Source of the DNA: Cognatundibacterium luofuense
GTDB lineage: Bacteria; Pseudomonadota; Gammaproteobacteria; Burkholderiales; Burkholderiaceae_D
Assembly: GCF_018139685.1 (NCBI RefSeq)
Contig: NZ_JAGSPN010000009.1
Coordinates: 124,001 to 188,000 of the forward strand
Length of the DNA: 64,000 nt
Reading direction: 5' to 3'
Below the pieces are notes generated by a model. That model was not told the DNA's origin. It was given only the letters and a program-made list of their open reading frames with translations, and ran no database searches. Each line of letters opens with the position of its first letter. Within the stretch, counting starts at the first letter, position 1. Both the position numbers and the translations under genes were made by a program. Below are positions 47,496-56,817 of the stretch, piece by piece.

Positions 47496-48677
47496 ATGAA
47501 AAATTCACCGCAAATCGAGAAAAAACAACTTTCCACCCGCCTTAATCATTCAGATTATCAGGCTCCCGCAGGCTTTGCAGCCTACCCGACAGCCGTTCAT
47601 CATGCGTCGACGGTGTTGTTTGAGAATGTGGCGGCAATGCGCTCACGAAACTGGCTGGATAAGCAATCCTATACGTACGGGCTGCATGGTACGCCAACCA
47701 GTTTTACGCTGGAGCGCCGTCTGGCGGAAATCGAAGACGCGCAGCATTGCATACTGGCTCCCAGCGGGCTGGCCGCTATTTCGCTGATTGATCTGGCATT
47801 GCTGAAAAGCGGTGATCATGTGCTGATACCGGATAATGCCTATTCGCCGAATAAAGAGCTGGCGCACTGGCTGCAATCGCAATTTGATATCGCTGTCTCG
47901 GTTTATCCGCCCATGTGCGGCGCTGGCATTGAAAACTACATTCGGCCGGAAACTCGTCTGATCTGGGTGGAGGCGCCGGGGTCGGTATCGATGGAAATTC
48001 CGGATTTACCTGTTATTGCTGAGGTTGCACATCGCCATCAGATTGTGGTGGCGCTGGATAACACATGGTCTGCCGGGATTGTGTATCCGGGTTTTGAACA
48101 TGGCGCGGACATCATTATGCAGGCGCTGACCAAGTTTCAGAGCGGCGGATCGGATGTGCTGATGGGTGCGGTACTGGTGAACGATGCCGAGCTGTACAAG
48201 CGCCTGCAACTGACCCATATGCGGCTGGGGCTGGGCGTCGGTATGGATGATGTGTATCTGGTTCTACGCGGCTTGCCGACCCTGGCCTTGCGCTTTGCCG
48301 AACATGACTGCAGTGCACGTGAGATTGCTGCATGGCTGAAAGAGCAGCCAGAAATTCAAACCGTCTTGCATCCTGCATTACCGGAATGCCCGGGACACCC
48401 AATATGGCAGCGTGATTTCACTGGTGCAGCCGGATTGTTTTCTGTGATTTTTAAAGAAGAATATTCAGAACAGCAGATCGATCGCTTCGTTGATGCGCTG
48501 GCACTGTTTGGTATCGGCTTCAGCTGGGGCGGTTCGCATAGCTTATGTGTGCCGTACCGCATGCAGGGAATGCGCGACAGCTGGACTGAAAAAGGGCAAC
48601 TGGTGCGCTTTTATATCGGGCTGGAAAATACAAAAGATCTGAAAGCAGATATTCGTCAGGCCTTACAGCAACTGTAA
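47496..48677 (+). CDS. metC: Cystathionine beta-lyase-type PLP enzyme
   Basis: A 393-residue Cys/Met-metabolism PLP enzyme. Key features are YTYGLHGTPTSFTLERRLAE, the phosphate-site run LAPSGLAAISL, the Asp in ALDNTWSAG and the PLP Lys in QALTKFQSGGSDVLMGA. It is most like MetC-type cystathionine beta-lyase, which yields homocysteine, pyruvate and ammonia; a related gamma-family activity cannot be excluded. It stands alone between the solute-binding gene and a small membrane protein. Confidence 0.88.
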   Translation: MKNSPQIEKKQLSTRLNHSDYQAPAGFAAYPTAVHHASTVLFENVAAMRSRNWLDKQSYTYGLHGTPTSFTLERRLAEIEDAQHCILAPSGLAAISLIDLALLKSGDHVLIPDNAYSPNKELAHWLQSQFDIAVSVYPPMCGAGIENYIRPETRLIWVEAPGSVSMEIPDLPVIAEVAHRHQIVVALDNTWSAGIVYPGFEHGADIIMQALTKFQSGGSDVLMGAVLVNDAELYKRLQLTHMRLGLGVGMDDVYLVLRGLPTLALRFAEHDCSAREIAAWLKEQPEIQTVLHPALPECPGHPIWQRDFTGAAGLFSVIFKEEYSEQQIDRFVDALALFGIGFSWGGSHSLCVPYRMQGMRDSWTEKGQLVRFYIGLENTKDLKADIRQALQQL

Positions 48678-48729
48678 GCCTGACGATGGATGGGATTTGG
48701 CGATGTTGGCGCACATCGCCGAAAACCGT

Positions 48730-48939
48730 TTACTTGCTGGCGCTGTCCGGTGCGGAAGCTGGCGCCGGGGCGGCAACCGGTGCTGGTGCAGCCGCTGGCT
48801 CACTGGCCGGTGCTGCGTGAACTTCGGTAGGGTTATGCGCACCGGCCTCACCCTGCATGTCCACTTTATCGCCGGCTTTGAAAATCAAAAACAGCGCTGC
48901 GGCCGCAAACACAATAAACGCCACCAGAACTTTCCACAT
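48730..48939 (-). CDS. Small membrane protein with Ala/Pro tail
   Basis: A 69-residue protein with one N-terminal membrane helix (VLVAFIVFAAAALFLIF), then an Ala/Pro-rich tail that is probably extended in the periplasm. Of two in-frame ATGs, the one at 48939 is chosen because AAGGAG is six bases upstream; it abuts the other ATG. Function unknown. Confidence 0.55.
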   Translation of the reverse strand: MWKVLVAFIVFAAAALFLIFKAGDKVDMQGEAGAHNPTEVHAAPASEPAAAPAPVAAPAPASAPDSASK

Positions 48940-49087
48940 AGTCATCTCCTTAAGTTGTAGATTCGCGAAGCCGTCAAGCCTGCCTCGTTGCTTTGCAGCG
49001 TAGCGGAACTTCCTTACGCCTGCCTTGCACCAGAGACAGGGAAGTGCATTTCACAGCTGATGGTCTCACCAGGTTCTGATTGATTAT

Positions 49088-49173
49088 GCAGTTATCGTCA
49101 TTTTGATTTTTGTGAGGCCCGGACTTTCTGCCGACGACCGCCAGATCGCTGTGCTGAACACCGCATTTGGGGC
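49088..49173 (+). repeat. Interspersed intergenic repeat, copy D
   Basis: The copy closest to copy B (48 of 50 bases over unit positions 31-80). It begins GCAGTTATCG and ends ACACCGCATTTGGGGC. It lies between a minus-strand small gene and the end of acnA. Confidence 0.8.
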
Positions 49174-49220
49174 CAAAATGGCCTGATTTGGTGCTTTCAG
49201 GGCAGACTGCCGGTTCAACC

Positions 49221-49283
49221 AGATTAACTAGATTATCTGGATCAGCCAGATCAATCAGATCAATCAGATCAGTCTGAGCAGTC
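49221..49283 (+). repeat. Seven imperfect 9-bp tandem repeats
   Basis: The units are AGATTAACT, AGATTATCT, GGATCAGCC, AGATCAATC, AGATCAATC, AGATCAGTC and TGAGCAGTC, consensus AGATCAATC. They lie just after repeat copy D and before the acnA terminator. Confidence 0.75.
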
Positions 49284-49312
49284 TTTCAGTTAATGCGAAT
49301 AACGAGCGGAAA

Positions 49313-49345
49313 TAAAAAAGCCCCCCGCAATGCGGAGGGCTTTTC
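49313..49345 (-). terminator. Terminator after acnA
   Basis: On the minus strand, GCCCTCCGC-att-GCGGGGGGC followed by a T-rich run, 18 bases after the acnA stop. Confidence 0.88.
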
Positions 49346-49362
49346 CGGAACGACTACTTCGA

Positions 49363-52095
49363 TTACGCAGACAGCAGCTGACGCAGAACGAATGGCAGAA
49401 TACCGCCGTGTTTGTAGTAATCCACTTCGATTGCAGTATCAATACGCAGCAACAGCTGAACTTTTTGCTGTTCGCCGTTTGCACGGGTAATCACCAGAGT
49501 GACTTCCTGTTGTGGTTTAACGTCGTCACCGAGTTCCAGGCTGAATGTTTCGTTGCCTGTGATGCCCAGAGAGTCGATGCCATCGCCGTTCAGGAATTGC
49601 AGTGGCAGAACGCCCATACCAACCAGGTTGGAACGGTGGATACGTTCGAAGGATTTCGCTACAACCGCTTTTACGCCCAGCAATTGCGTACCTTTTGCTG
49701 CCCAGTCACGGGAAGAGCCAGTACCGTACTCTTCACCACCGAAGATCATGGTTGGTGTGCCTTCTGCGACATATTTCATTGCTGCGTCGTAGATGGACAT
49801 TTGTTCGCCGGTAGGCTGGAACAGGGTTTCGCCGCCTTCAACGCGGGAACCGTCTTCGCGTGCAGGGATCATGAGGTTTTTGATACGGACGTTAGCAAAC
49901 GTACCGCGCATCATGATCTCGTGGTTACCGCGACGGGAACCGTAAGAGTTGAAGTCTGCTTTCAGAACGCCGTTTTCTTTCAGCCATTTACCTGCAGGGC
50001 TGGATTCTTTGATCGAACCTGCCGGAGAAATGTGGTCGGTGGTGATGGAGTCACCGAACAGGCCCAGAGCGCGCGCACCAACGATGGATGTGGATGCAGC
50101 TTGTGGTTCCATGTCAAAGTTCGCGAAGAACGGTGGTTCTGCGATGTAAGTGGAATCTGGCCAGTTGTACACTTCACCAGTTGCCACGCCTTTGATGTTT
50201 TCCCACAGTTTGCCTGGTGCTGCTTTAACGTCTGCGTAGTTGTCTTTGAACAGTTTAGAGTTCATTGCAAACTTCATCAGCTTGTTCACTTCTTCCGTGC
50301 TTGGCCAGATGTCGCCCAGGAACACGTCTTTACCTTTGACGGTGCCGACTGGCTGAGTCATCAGGTCACGTGTCACGTTACCGGCGATTGCGTATGCAAC
50401 AACCAGTGGTGGCGATGCCAGGAAGTTAGCGCGGATATTCGGGTGAATACGTGCTTCGAAGTTACGGTTGCCGGACAGAACAGCAGCAGCAACCACGTCA
50501 TTCGATGTGATGGCTTCGTTCAGGCTAGGTGTCAGATCACCGGCATTACCGATACAGGTTGTACAACCGTATGCAGTTACGCCGAAACCCAGTTTTTCCA
50601 GATATGGCAGCAGGCCAGCCGCTTCCAGATATTTGGTCACAACGCGGGAGCCAGGCGCCAGCGATGTTTTGATATGCGGAGCAACTTTCAGACCGGCTTC
50701 AACCGCTTTCTTCGCTACCAGACCAGCTGCCAGCAGAACGCTAGGGTTAGAGGTATTGGTACAGGAAGTGATCGCAGCGATCAGAACGTCACCGCTCTTG
50801 ATCTTGATACCCTCGGAAGTTGTGAATTCTTTTTCCAGATCTTCAGCTGCTTTGTTGAAACCGTTTTCTGCAACCGGTTTGGAGAACAGATCGGAGAAAG
50901 TGGATTTTACATTGCCGATTTCGATACGGTCTTGCGGACGCTTAGGACCAGCCAGAGACGGTGCAACGTTGCTCAGATCCAGGCTCAGTTCGGTCGTGTA
51001 GTCGATATCGCCTTGTTTCGGGATGCCGAACATTTTTTGTGCTTTGAAGTATGCTTCAAATGCGTCGATTTCTGCTTTAGTACGGCCTGTACCTTTGAAG
51101 TAATCGATAGTTGCTTCGTCAACCGGGAAGAAGCCCATGGTCGCGCCGTATTCCGGTGCCATGTTAGCGATGGTTGCACGGTCTGTCAGGGACAGGGAAC
51201 GTGTACCTTCACCGAAGAATTCAACGAATTTGCCAACAACTTTGGCTTTACGCAGCATTTCAGTGATGGTCAGTACCAGATCGGTTGCGGTAACGCCGTC
51301 ACGCAGCACGCCGGTCAGGTTCACACCAACAACGTCCGGCGTCAGGAAGTAAACCGGCTGACCCAGCATACCTGCTTCTGCTTCAATACCGCCAACACCC
51401 CAGCCAACAACACCGATACCATTGATCATGGTGGTGTGGGAGTCTGTACCTACCAGTGTGTCAGGGTAGTAAACTTCGTTTTTCTTTGCATCTTTGACTT
51501 TGTGAACGCCGCGCGCCAGATATTCCAGATTTACCTGGTGAACGATACCGAAGCCTGGTGGAACAACGCCGAATGTGTCAAATGCCTGCATACCCCATTT
51601 CATGAACTGATAACGTTCATTGTTACGGGAGAATTCCAGTTTCATGTTCAGATCCAGTGCTTTCTTTTCACGGAAATGATCGATCTGAACGGAGTGATCA
51701 ACAACCAGATCTACTGGTACCAGCGGTTCGATTTTCTTAGGATTTTTGCCCTGAGCAGAAGCGACGTTACGCATTGCAGCCAGATCGGCCAGCAGTGGAA
51801 CACCGGTAAAGTCTTGCAGAACAACGCGGGAAACGACGAAAGGGATTTCATCAACGCGGGATGCAGTTGGTGCCCAGTTCGCGAGTTGTTTAACGTGTTC
51901 TTCCGTAACTTTTTTACCGTCGCAGTTACGCAGAACAGATTCCAGAACCACACGGATAGAAACCGGCAGACGGGAAATTTTCACTCCCAGGTTTTTTTCC
52001 AGTGCAGGCAAAGAGAAGAACTTGCCTTTTTTTGTTTCTGAAATCTTAAAGTCTTTCAGGGTTTTGAATGCATCTTGGTACGCATTTTGGCTCAT
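49363..52095 (-). CDS. acnA: Aconitate hydratase A
   Basis: AcnA isomerises citrate and isocitrate in the TCA cycle. The 910-residue single chain has the AcnA/IRP1 layout, with [4Fe-4S] ligands in [11 protein letters not shown] and GCTTCIGN, the DSHTTMING motif and the C-terminal swivelling domain with [12 protein letters not shown]. It is transcribed from the same strand as the MliC-like, CitE-like and mdh genes, which lie upstream. Confidence 0.97.
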   Translation of the reverse strand: MSQNAYQDAFKTLKDFKISETKKGKFFSLPALEKNLGVKISRLPVSIRVVLESVLRNCDGKKVTEEHVKQLANWAPTASRVDEIPFVVSRVVLQDFTGVPLLADLAAMRNVASAQGKNPKKIEPLVPVDLVVDHSVQIDHFREKKALDLNMKLEFSRNNERYQFMKWGMQAFDTFGVVPPGFGIVHQVNLEYLARGVHKVKDAKKNEVYYPDTLVGTDSHTTMINGIGVVGWGVGGIEAEAGMLGQPVYFLTPDVVGVNLTGVLRDGVTATDLVLTITEMLRKAKVVGKFVEFFGEGTRSLSLTDRATIANMAPEYGATMGFFPVDEATIDYFKGTGRTKAEIDAFEAYFKAQKMFGIPKQGDIDYTTELSLDLSNVAPSLAGPKRPQDRIEIGNVKSTFSDLFSKPVAENGFNKAAEDLEKEFTTSEGIKIKSGDVLIAAITSCTNTSNPSVLLAAGLVAKKAVEAGLKVAPHIKTSLAPGSRVVTKYLEAAGLLPYLEKLGFGVTAYGCTTCIGNAGDLTPSLNEAITSNDVVAAAVLSGNRNFEARIHPNIRANFLASPPLVVAYAIAGNVTRDLMTQPVGTVKGKDVFLGDIWPSTEEVNKLMKFAMNSKLFKDNYADVKAAPGKLWENIKGVATGEVYNWPDSTYIAEPPFFANFDMEPQAASTSIVGARALGLFGDSITTDHISPAGSIKESSPAGKWLKENGVLKADFNSYGSRRGNHEIMMRGTFANVRIKNLMIPAREDGSRVEGGETLFQPTGEQMSIYDAAMKYVAEGTPTMIFGGEEYGTGSSRDWAAKGTQLLGVKAVVAKSFERIHRSNLVGMGVLPLQFLNGDGIDSLGITGNETFSLELGDDVKPQQEVTLVITRANGEQQKVQLLLRIDTAIEVDYYKHGGILPFVLRQLLSA

Positions 52096-52195
52096 GGCTG
52101 TTCCTTATTTACGATAATCAACGATCAAACATGCTTACTAGTGAATCGCCCTGATGCAGCCTGTCGTTGATATTCCAATTGATCAGGGCTAAAAC

Positions 52196-52705
52196 TTATT
52201 TCACCTGTGTGGTGTTTTCCGCTGGCGCGGCGCTGACGTCAGGCGTTGTTTCGGCAACGACAGGGTCAGTGGTTTTACATTCATTGGCTAATTGCTGGCC
52301 TTTCTTGGAATCCAGCAACATGCTTTTCGCAGGAATACCAATCCATACAAATCCTGCTTTACGATTCTCAAAGCGGTTTGCACCAGTGCTGGTATCAACA
52401 CGGGTCATGCGAACCAGTTGTTTTTTCCAGCGCATTGCAACGTGATGCGGATCTTCTGTGTTGGTGTACAGGGTCAGTGTGTTGCCCAGTTCGCACTTGT
52501 ATTCCAGATTTTTATGGGTGGTGATATCCGGAACGATATCGTCTTCATCTTTTTCTTTAGACTCGGTGGCTGCCGGAGCAGGAGCAGCTTTGTGTGATTT
52601 GCTGACTTTACTTTTCGCTGGTGCCGTTGCTGCATTCACAGCTGGTGCTGCCAGCAAACTACCAGCCAGCATCAGTCCGGCAAACGATTTCAACAGTTCA
52701 GTCAT
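52196..52705 (-). CDS. Exported MliC-like protein
   Basis: A 169-residue protein with a signal peptide (SFAGLMLAGSLLAAPAVNAA), a Lys/Ala/Pro and acidic linker, and a folded domain bracketed by two cysteines. The features EYKCELGNTLTLYTN, GANRFENRKAGFVWIG, AKSMLLD and ANEC resemble the MliC/PliC lysozyme-inhibitor domain. It is longer than typical MliC because of the linker and lacks a lipobox. Inhibition of lysozyme is only a family-based guess. It lies between the CitE-like gene and acnA. Confidence 0.6.
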   Translation of the reverse strand: MTELLKSFAGLMLAGSLLAAPAVNAATAPAKSKVSKSHKAAPAPAATESKEKDEDDIVPDITTHKNLEYKCELGNTLTLYTNTEDPHHVAMRWKKQLVRMTRVDTSTGANRFENRKAGFVWIGIPAKSMLLDSKKGQQLANECKTTDPVVAETTPDVSAAPAENTTQVK

Positions 52706-52716
52706 GGGTGTCTCCT

Positions 52717-53679
52717 TCAGAGTAACTCAAGTGCTTCGGGTGGCAATGGCTTTGCGCACAACCTCGCACGTTGTAATACAAACCAGTAATAGCGGTAACT
52801 GGCACGGTCATGTAAGCGCCCTTCAAAACGTACCGGCCCCCAGTCTGCTGACTGCGCTTGCAAAAGCAATGCGGTGGCTGTGGTGATTTCGTGGGAAGAT
52901 GGTGCAAGCGCATCAACAATGCCACGAATCTGCTGGGGATGAATACTCCACATACGCTGATAACCAAACTGGTTACCTGCCAGCAGGGCATCCTGATAAG
53001 CTGCGTCAGGGTTGCTGATGTCAGTGGTGACGTTATGAGAGGCAATCTTGCCGTAACGATGACACGCCGCAGCCAGTTCTGTCTTCGCCCGGACGATCAG
53101 CGGATGTGTGAATTGTTGCGGGCTGTGCATTGCAGCAGCCGGAATGGCGCCGAAATGCGACGAAACAAAATCCATAATGCCAAACGAGAGACACTGCACT
53201 TCGGGAATGGCGGCGATTGCCATGACATCTGCCAGTGCTTCATGGGTTTCGATCAGTACATGAACCGGCGGTAAATCTGTTTTGATATAAGCTCTGATGT
53301 TTTCGATCGCCAGTAAAACTTCCGCTGCGTTGCTGACTTTGGGCAATACCAGATACGCCAGCTTGCCTTCGCAGGGAGTGACGATCAGCGCGAGATCCTG
53401 CAGAAAAGCAGGGTGCGTGCTGGCATGCAAGCGAACGCCAATCCGCTGAAAACGGTTTTCTTCGGACAGTATTAAACGAGAAACGAGATCAGCATGTGCA
53501 GCTTCATTGCCTGCTGCTGCGCCGTCTTCGCAATCAAAGGTAATATCAAAACAGGGTCCAAGTTCGGCTTGTAAGGCCATGGACTTGCGCATGAGTTTTT
53601 CAGAGCCAGCATAATGGTCACACACCGGCAGCAATGCCGGAACGGGCTGATCCTGAAATAATACGGAGGAGGGGTGCAT
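52717..53679 (-). CDS. HpcH/HpaI aldolase / CitE-like CoA-ester lyase
   Basis: A 320-residue TIM-barrel protein like the CitE beta subunit and related malyl-CoA or citramalyl-CoA lyases. Recognisable elements are FDCEDGAAAGNE, IGVRLHAS, LVLPKVSNAAEVL, VLIETHEALADV and LSFGIMDFV. CitD and CitF are absent, so it is a stand-alone lyase; the acyl-CoA substrate is unknown. The ATG at 53679 is preferred; an in-frame TTG at 53694 is the alternative. The mdh-citE-acnA order suggests a TCA or glyoxylate link. Confidence 0.85.
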   Translation of the reverse strand: MHPSSVLFQDQPVPALLPVCDHYAGSEKLMRKSMALQAELGPCFDITFDCEDGAAAGNEAAHADLVSRLILSEENRFQRIGVRLHASTHPAFLQDLALIVTPCEGKLAYLVLPKVSNAAEVLLAIENIRAYIKTDLPPVHVLIETHEALADVMAIAAIPEVQCLSFGIMDFVSSHFGAIPAAAMHSPQQFTHPLIVRAKTELAAACHRYGKIASHNVTTDISNPDAAYQDALLAGNQFGYQRMWSIHPQQIRGIVDALAPSSHEITTATALLLQAQSADWGPVRFEGRLHDRASYRYYWFVLQRARLCAKPLPPEALELL

Positions 53680-53741
53680 CAAGTCTTCGCGCAATGGGGT
53701 AAGGCAGCGAGCCAGTAAATGAGTCGCTGCCTTCAGCCTTA

Positions 53742-54731
53742 TCAGCCTACCAGGTGTTTCACACCGTCACGCTCTTCTTGCAGTTCTTTCAGCGTGATGT
53801 TGATGCGTTCCTGAGAGAATTCGTCGATTTCCAGACCCTGAACGATGGTGTATTCACCATTTTCAGTTGTTACTGGGAAACCGAACATAGTGCCTTCAGG
53901 GATGCCGTAGGAACCGTCGGAAGGGATACCCATGGTTGTCCATTTGCCGTTTGTGCCAAGTACCCAGTCACGTACGTGATCAATCGCTGCGTTCGCTGCG
54001 GATGCAGCAGAAGACAGGCCACGTGCTTCGATGATAGCTGCGCCACGTTTGCCAACGGTTGGCAGGAACGTGTCTTTGTTCCATTCGTGATCGTTGATCA
54101 TGTCTTTGACAGACTGACCGTCAATTGTTGCAAAGCGGTAGTCAGCGTACATTGTAGGAGAGTGGTTACCCCATACGCACAGTTTTTCAATCGCAGAAAC
54201 TGGTTTACCGGTTTTTGCAGCGATCTGAGACAGAGCACGATTGTGATCCAGACGCAGCATTGCAGTGAAGTTCTTCGCTGGCAGGCTTGGTGCAGATTTC
54301 ATTGCGATGTAAGCATTGGTGTTGGCCGGATTGCCAACAACCAGAACTTTAACATTGCGGGATGCAACTGCGTCCAATGCTTTACCTTGTACGGTGAAGA
54401 TCTGTGCGTTTGCTTCCAGCAAGTCTTTACGTTCCATGCCCGGGCCGCGCGGACGTGCGCCAACCAGCAAAGCTACGTCAGCATCTTTGAATGCAGTCAT
54501 CGGATCGCTGTGTGCAGTCATGCCAGCCAGCAGCGGGAATGCGCAGTCATCGATCTCCATCATTACGCCTTTCAGCGCTTTTTGAGCTTTTTCGTCAGGG
54601 ATTTCCAGCAGTTGCAGAATTACCGGCTGGTCTTTGCCCAGCATATCGCCGTTAGCGATACGGAACAGGAGGGAATAACCGATCTGACCGGCTGCGCCAG
54701 TCACTGCTACACGCATTGGGGATTTCGCCAT
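53742..54731 (-). CDS. mdh: Malate dehydrogenase
   Basis: Mdh oxidises malate to oxaloacetate with NAD. The 329-residue protein is of the dimeric eukaryotic-like class. It has the nucleotide-binding [12 protein letters not shown], the substrate arginines in [22 protein letters not shown] and the catalytic His in [11 protein letters not shown]. It is divergent from gntR and heads the leftward mdh-citE-MliC-like-acnA run. Confidence 0.97.
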   Translation of the reverse strand: MAKSPMRVAVTGAAGQIGYSLLFRIANGDMLGKDQPVILQLLEIPDEKAQKALKGVMMEIDDCAFPLLAGMTAHSDPMTAFKDADVALLVGARPRGPGMERKDLLEANAQIFTVQGKALDAVASRNVKVLVVGNPANTNAYIAMKSAPSLPAKNFTAMLRLDHNRALSQIAAKTGKPVSAIEKLCVWGNHSPTMYADYRFATIDGQSVKDMINDHEWNKDTFLPTVGKRGAAIIEARGLSSAASAANAAIDHVRDWVLGTNGKWTTMGIPSDGSYGIPEGTMFGFPVTTENGEYTIVQGLEIDEFSQERINITLKELQEERDGVKHLVG

Positions 54732-55048
54732 GATGCTTCTCCGAAGTGATAAAAAAACGTTGAGACGCTTACCGAGTCTCAGGAATCTGTCTGACTGGTA
54801 AGCCTAACCCTGAATCATACTGCTGAAAATAAAATCAGTCAGTAAACATAAAGGGTAAATCACAGATCCGGGCTTTACATTGCTGGTAATCAGACTATAT
54901 TGCTCGGAGTGCAAATTCGGTTTCAGGGTAAGCCAGCCTGAGTTGTCCGGCAGTTTAGGTGTTGTGTACCTTTGTGTCAATCACTATCTTATGTCTTATA
55001 TAAGACATATCACCTATAAGTTGCACTGGACTTATGGGGGTGTTTGTG
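54732..55048. other. Divergent control region between mdh and gntR
   Basis: This must hold promoters for mdh (leftward) and gntR (rightward). It contains a perfect 20-bp palindrome near the gntR start. No gene is seen. Confidence 0.7.
54990..55009. promoter_or_regulatory. Perfect 20-bp palindrome, candidate GntR operator
   Basis: TATGTCTTATATAAGACATA is a perfect palindrome 40 bases before the gntR start. Flanking CTTAT and ATAAG half-sites occur on both sides. Autoregulation by the adjacent GntR protein is inferred. Confidence 0.65.
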
Positions 55049-55864
55049 ATGAAATTGCGAACTATGAATTCCAACGCCTCTAACACGCAAAACCCCGCGT
55101 CCGGTACCGCTTCAGGCGGATCTGCCGGCGCTGCTGTTTCTGTTGCGTCACCTACATTCAGTCCGCTGTATCAGCAAATCAAAGCGCTGATTACGCAGAG
55201 TCTTCAGTCGGGCGAATGGAAGCCCGGTGAGTTAATTCCAAGTGAAATCGAGCTTGCCTCACGCTTTAAGGTTAGTCAGGGTACTGTGCGTAAGGCGATT
55301 GATGAGCTGGCAGCAGAAAATCTTGTTGTCCGGCGTCAGGGTAAGGGGACATTTGTTGCGACTCATCATGAGGCGCGTTCTCAATTTCGTTTTTTGCGTC
55401 TGGCGCCCGATGAAGGGGCTCCGCATTATCCGGAAAATCAGATTGTCGAGGTGAAGCGCCTGCGCGCACCTGCTGAGGTTGCTCGTATGCTGGATATTAA
55501 GTCCGGCGATTCTGTGATTTTTATCCGTCGTGTTCAATCTTTTTCCGGTGTTCCGACGATCCTGGATGATCTCTGGCTGCCCGGTGCAATCTTTAAGGGT
55601 TTGACGGCTGAGAGGTTGAATGAATATAAAGGTCCGATGTACGGTTTGTTTGAAACCGAATTCGGTACACATATGATTCGGGCCAGTGAGCAGATTCGGG
55701 CGGTTTGTGCTGATGAGCAGGTTGCTCACTTGCTTCAGGTTGATGCCGGTACGCCGCTGCTGAGCGTTGAGCGGGTATCTTTCACTTTTGGTGATAAGCC
55801 GGTAGAGCTGCGCCGGGGCCTGTATCTGACCAGTCACCATCATTATCGTAATGAGCTGAACTGA
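55049..55864 (+). CDS. GntR-family (HutC/UTRA) transcriptional regulator
   Basis: A 271-residue regulator. A flexible Ser/Gly/Ala N terminus precedes the winged helix (PLYQQIKALITQSLQSGEWK; SEIELASRFKVSQGTVRKAI; RRQGKGTFV). The UTRA effector domain follows (IFIRRVQSFSGVPTILDDLW). It lies directly upstream of sdhCDAB, a conserved position in Burkholderiales, so it probably controls TCA-cycle genes. The ATG at 55049 has GGGGGTG six bases upstream; 55034 and 55064 are alternatives. Confidence 0.9.
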   Translation: MKLRTMNSNASNTQNPASGTASGGSAGAAVSVASPTFSPLYQQIKALITQSLQSGEWKPGELIPSEIELASRFKVSQGTVRKAIDELAAENLVVRRQGKGTFVATHHEARSQFRFLRLAPDEGAPHYPENQIVEVKRLRAPAEVARMLDIKSGDSVIFIRRVQSFSGVPTILDDLWLPGAIFKGLTAERLNEYKGPMYGLFETEFGTHMIRASEQIRAVCADEQVAHLLQVDAGTPLLSVERVSFTFGDKPVELRRGLYLTSHHHYRNELN

Positions 55865-55965
55865 TTGAAAAGTATTTCAGATCTGAATGGATGGAGGGTT
55901 GCTGAGCGGTTTGGCTTAAAACGGATTAAGATTATGAGGTTTTCGCGCTTGAAGTGATATTTTGC

Positions 55966-55982
55966 TTGGTGCAATGCACCAA
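55966..55982. promoter_or_regulatory. 17-bp palindrome upstream of sdhC
   Basis: TTGGTGCA-A-TGCACCAA is a perfect odd palindrome 55 bases before the sdhC start. It is unrelated in sequence to the palindrome upstream of gntR. The protein that binds it is unknown. Confidence 0.6.
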
Positions 55983-56037
55983 AATAGGCGAAAATTGTAA
56001 GATTTAAATGACAGACTAGTTAATGGGGAGATTATTT

Positions 56038-56445
56038 ATGTCTGAAGTTGTTAAGGATGGGCGTCGTCACGGCGTGATGGGGCTCACTGATGCGCTGGGC
56101 TACCGGCTGCCGCTGGCAGGCGTAGTGTCCATTTTGCATCGCATCAGCGGCGTGCTGATGTTCGTGTTATTGCCATTCATTTTATACCTGCTGGACACCA
56201 GTCTCGCATCGGATATGGGTTTTTACAAAATCCGCAATCTGACTTCCGGTGTTTTCGCTAAGCTGGTTATTTTGGTGCTGGTATGGGCTTATTTGCACCA
56301 TTTCTGCGCAGGTATTCGTCACCTGATCATGGATTTGCATTACGGTCTGGATAAGCACACTGCACGTAAATCTGCAGCTTCAGTGCTCGCAGCCAGCCTG
56401 ACACTGGCAGCTCTGGTTGGTTTGAAATTGTTCGGAGTGTTCTGA
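56038..56445 (+). CDS. sdhC: Succinate dehydrogenase cytochrome b556 subunit
   Basis: SdhC helps anchor succinate dehydrogenase and bind heme b and quinone in the inner membrane. Three membrane helices are seen, with LHRISGVLMFVLLPFILYL and the heme-ligand region HHFCAGIRHLIMDLH. The start is ATG at 56038 with GGGGAG upstream. The product is 135 residues and is followed by sdhD one base later. Confidence 0.95.
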   Translation: MSEVVKDGRRHGVMGLTDALGYRLPLAGVVSILHRISGVLMFVLLPFILYLLDTSLASDMGFYKIRNLTSGVFAKLVILVLVWAYLHHFCAGIRHLIMDLHYGLDKHTARKSAASVLAASLTLAALVGLKLFGVF

Positions 56446-56446
56446 A

Positions 56447-56815
56447 ATGACGAATAAAAATATTGGTCCGAAACGTCTGGTAGTTGGTGCGCATTATGGT
56501 TTGCGCGACTGGCTGGCGCAGCGTGCAACTGCCGTTGTAATGGCGGTATATACCGTAATCCTGCTGGTTTTGTTTTTGACTGGCCGTAATTTCAGTTACG
56601 AAGGCTGGCAAGCGATATTCACGTGCCAGTGGTTCCGTGCGGTGACTTTCGCTGTCATCTTAAGTTTGTTGTACCACGCTTGGGTTGGTATCCGTGATGT
56701 GTGGATGGATTACGTAACTAAGAACGTATTCGTCCGTATCGTATTTCAGGTTGCCACCATTCTGTGGCTGGTTGCATGTGCTTTCTATGCGGCACAAATT
56801 CTGTGGAGAGTTTAA
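56447..56815 (+). CDS. sdhD: Succinate dehydrogenase membrane anchor subunit
   Basis: SdhD is the second membrane anchor, 122 residues with three hydrophobic helices. The heme and quinone region [15 protein letters not shown] is clear, preceded by the family N terminus [20 protein letters not shown]. Its last codons carry the ribosome binding site for sdhA. Confidence 0.95.
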   Translation: MTNKNIGPKRLVVGAHYGLRDWLAQRATAVVMAVYTVILLVLFLTGRNFSYEGWQAIFTCQWFRAVTFAVILSLLYHAWVGIRDVWMDYVTKNVFVRIVFQVATILWLVACAFYAAQILWRV

Positions 56816-56817
56816 AC

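Larger units (their letters stand above)
48946..49362. other. Intergenic region upstream of the small membrane gene and after acnA
   Basis: This holds repeat copy D, a 9-bp tandem repeat block and the acnA terminator. No gene is supported. Confidence 0.7.

Noticed and set aside
49221-49283. 9-bp repeats as a CRISPR array
   Set aside because: The units are too short, have no spacers, and no cas genes are present.
49330-52041. A 903-codon open frame antisense to acnA
   Set aside because: It mirrors acnA in frame, has Cys/Phe-rich composition with no domain pattern, and arises from the codon bias of acnA. Similar antisense frames occur over mdh (53754-54749), gltA (59801-61054) and sdhA (56812-58119).
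55966-55982. sdhC palindrome as an NtrC site
   Set aside because: The NtrC consensus has TGCACC arms pointing the other way (TGCACC-N5-GGTGCA); here the order is reversed with a one-base centre.
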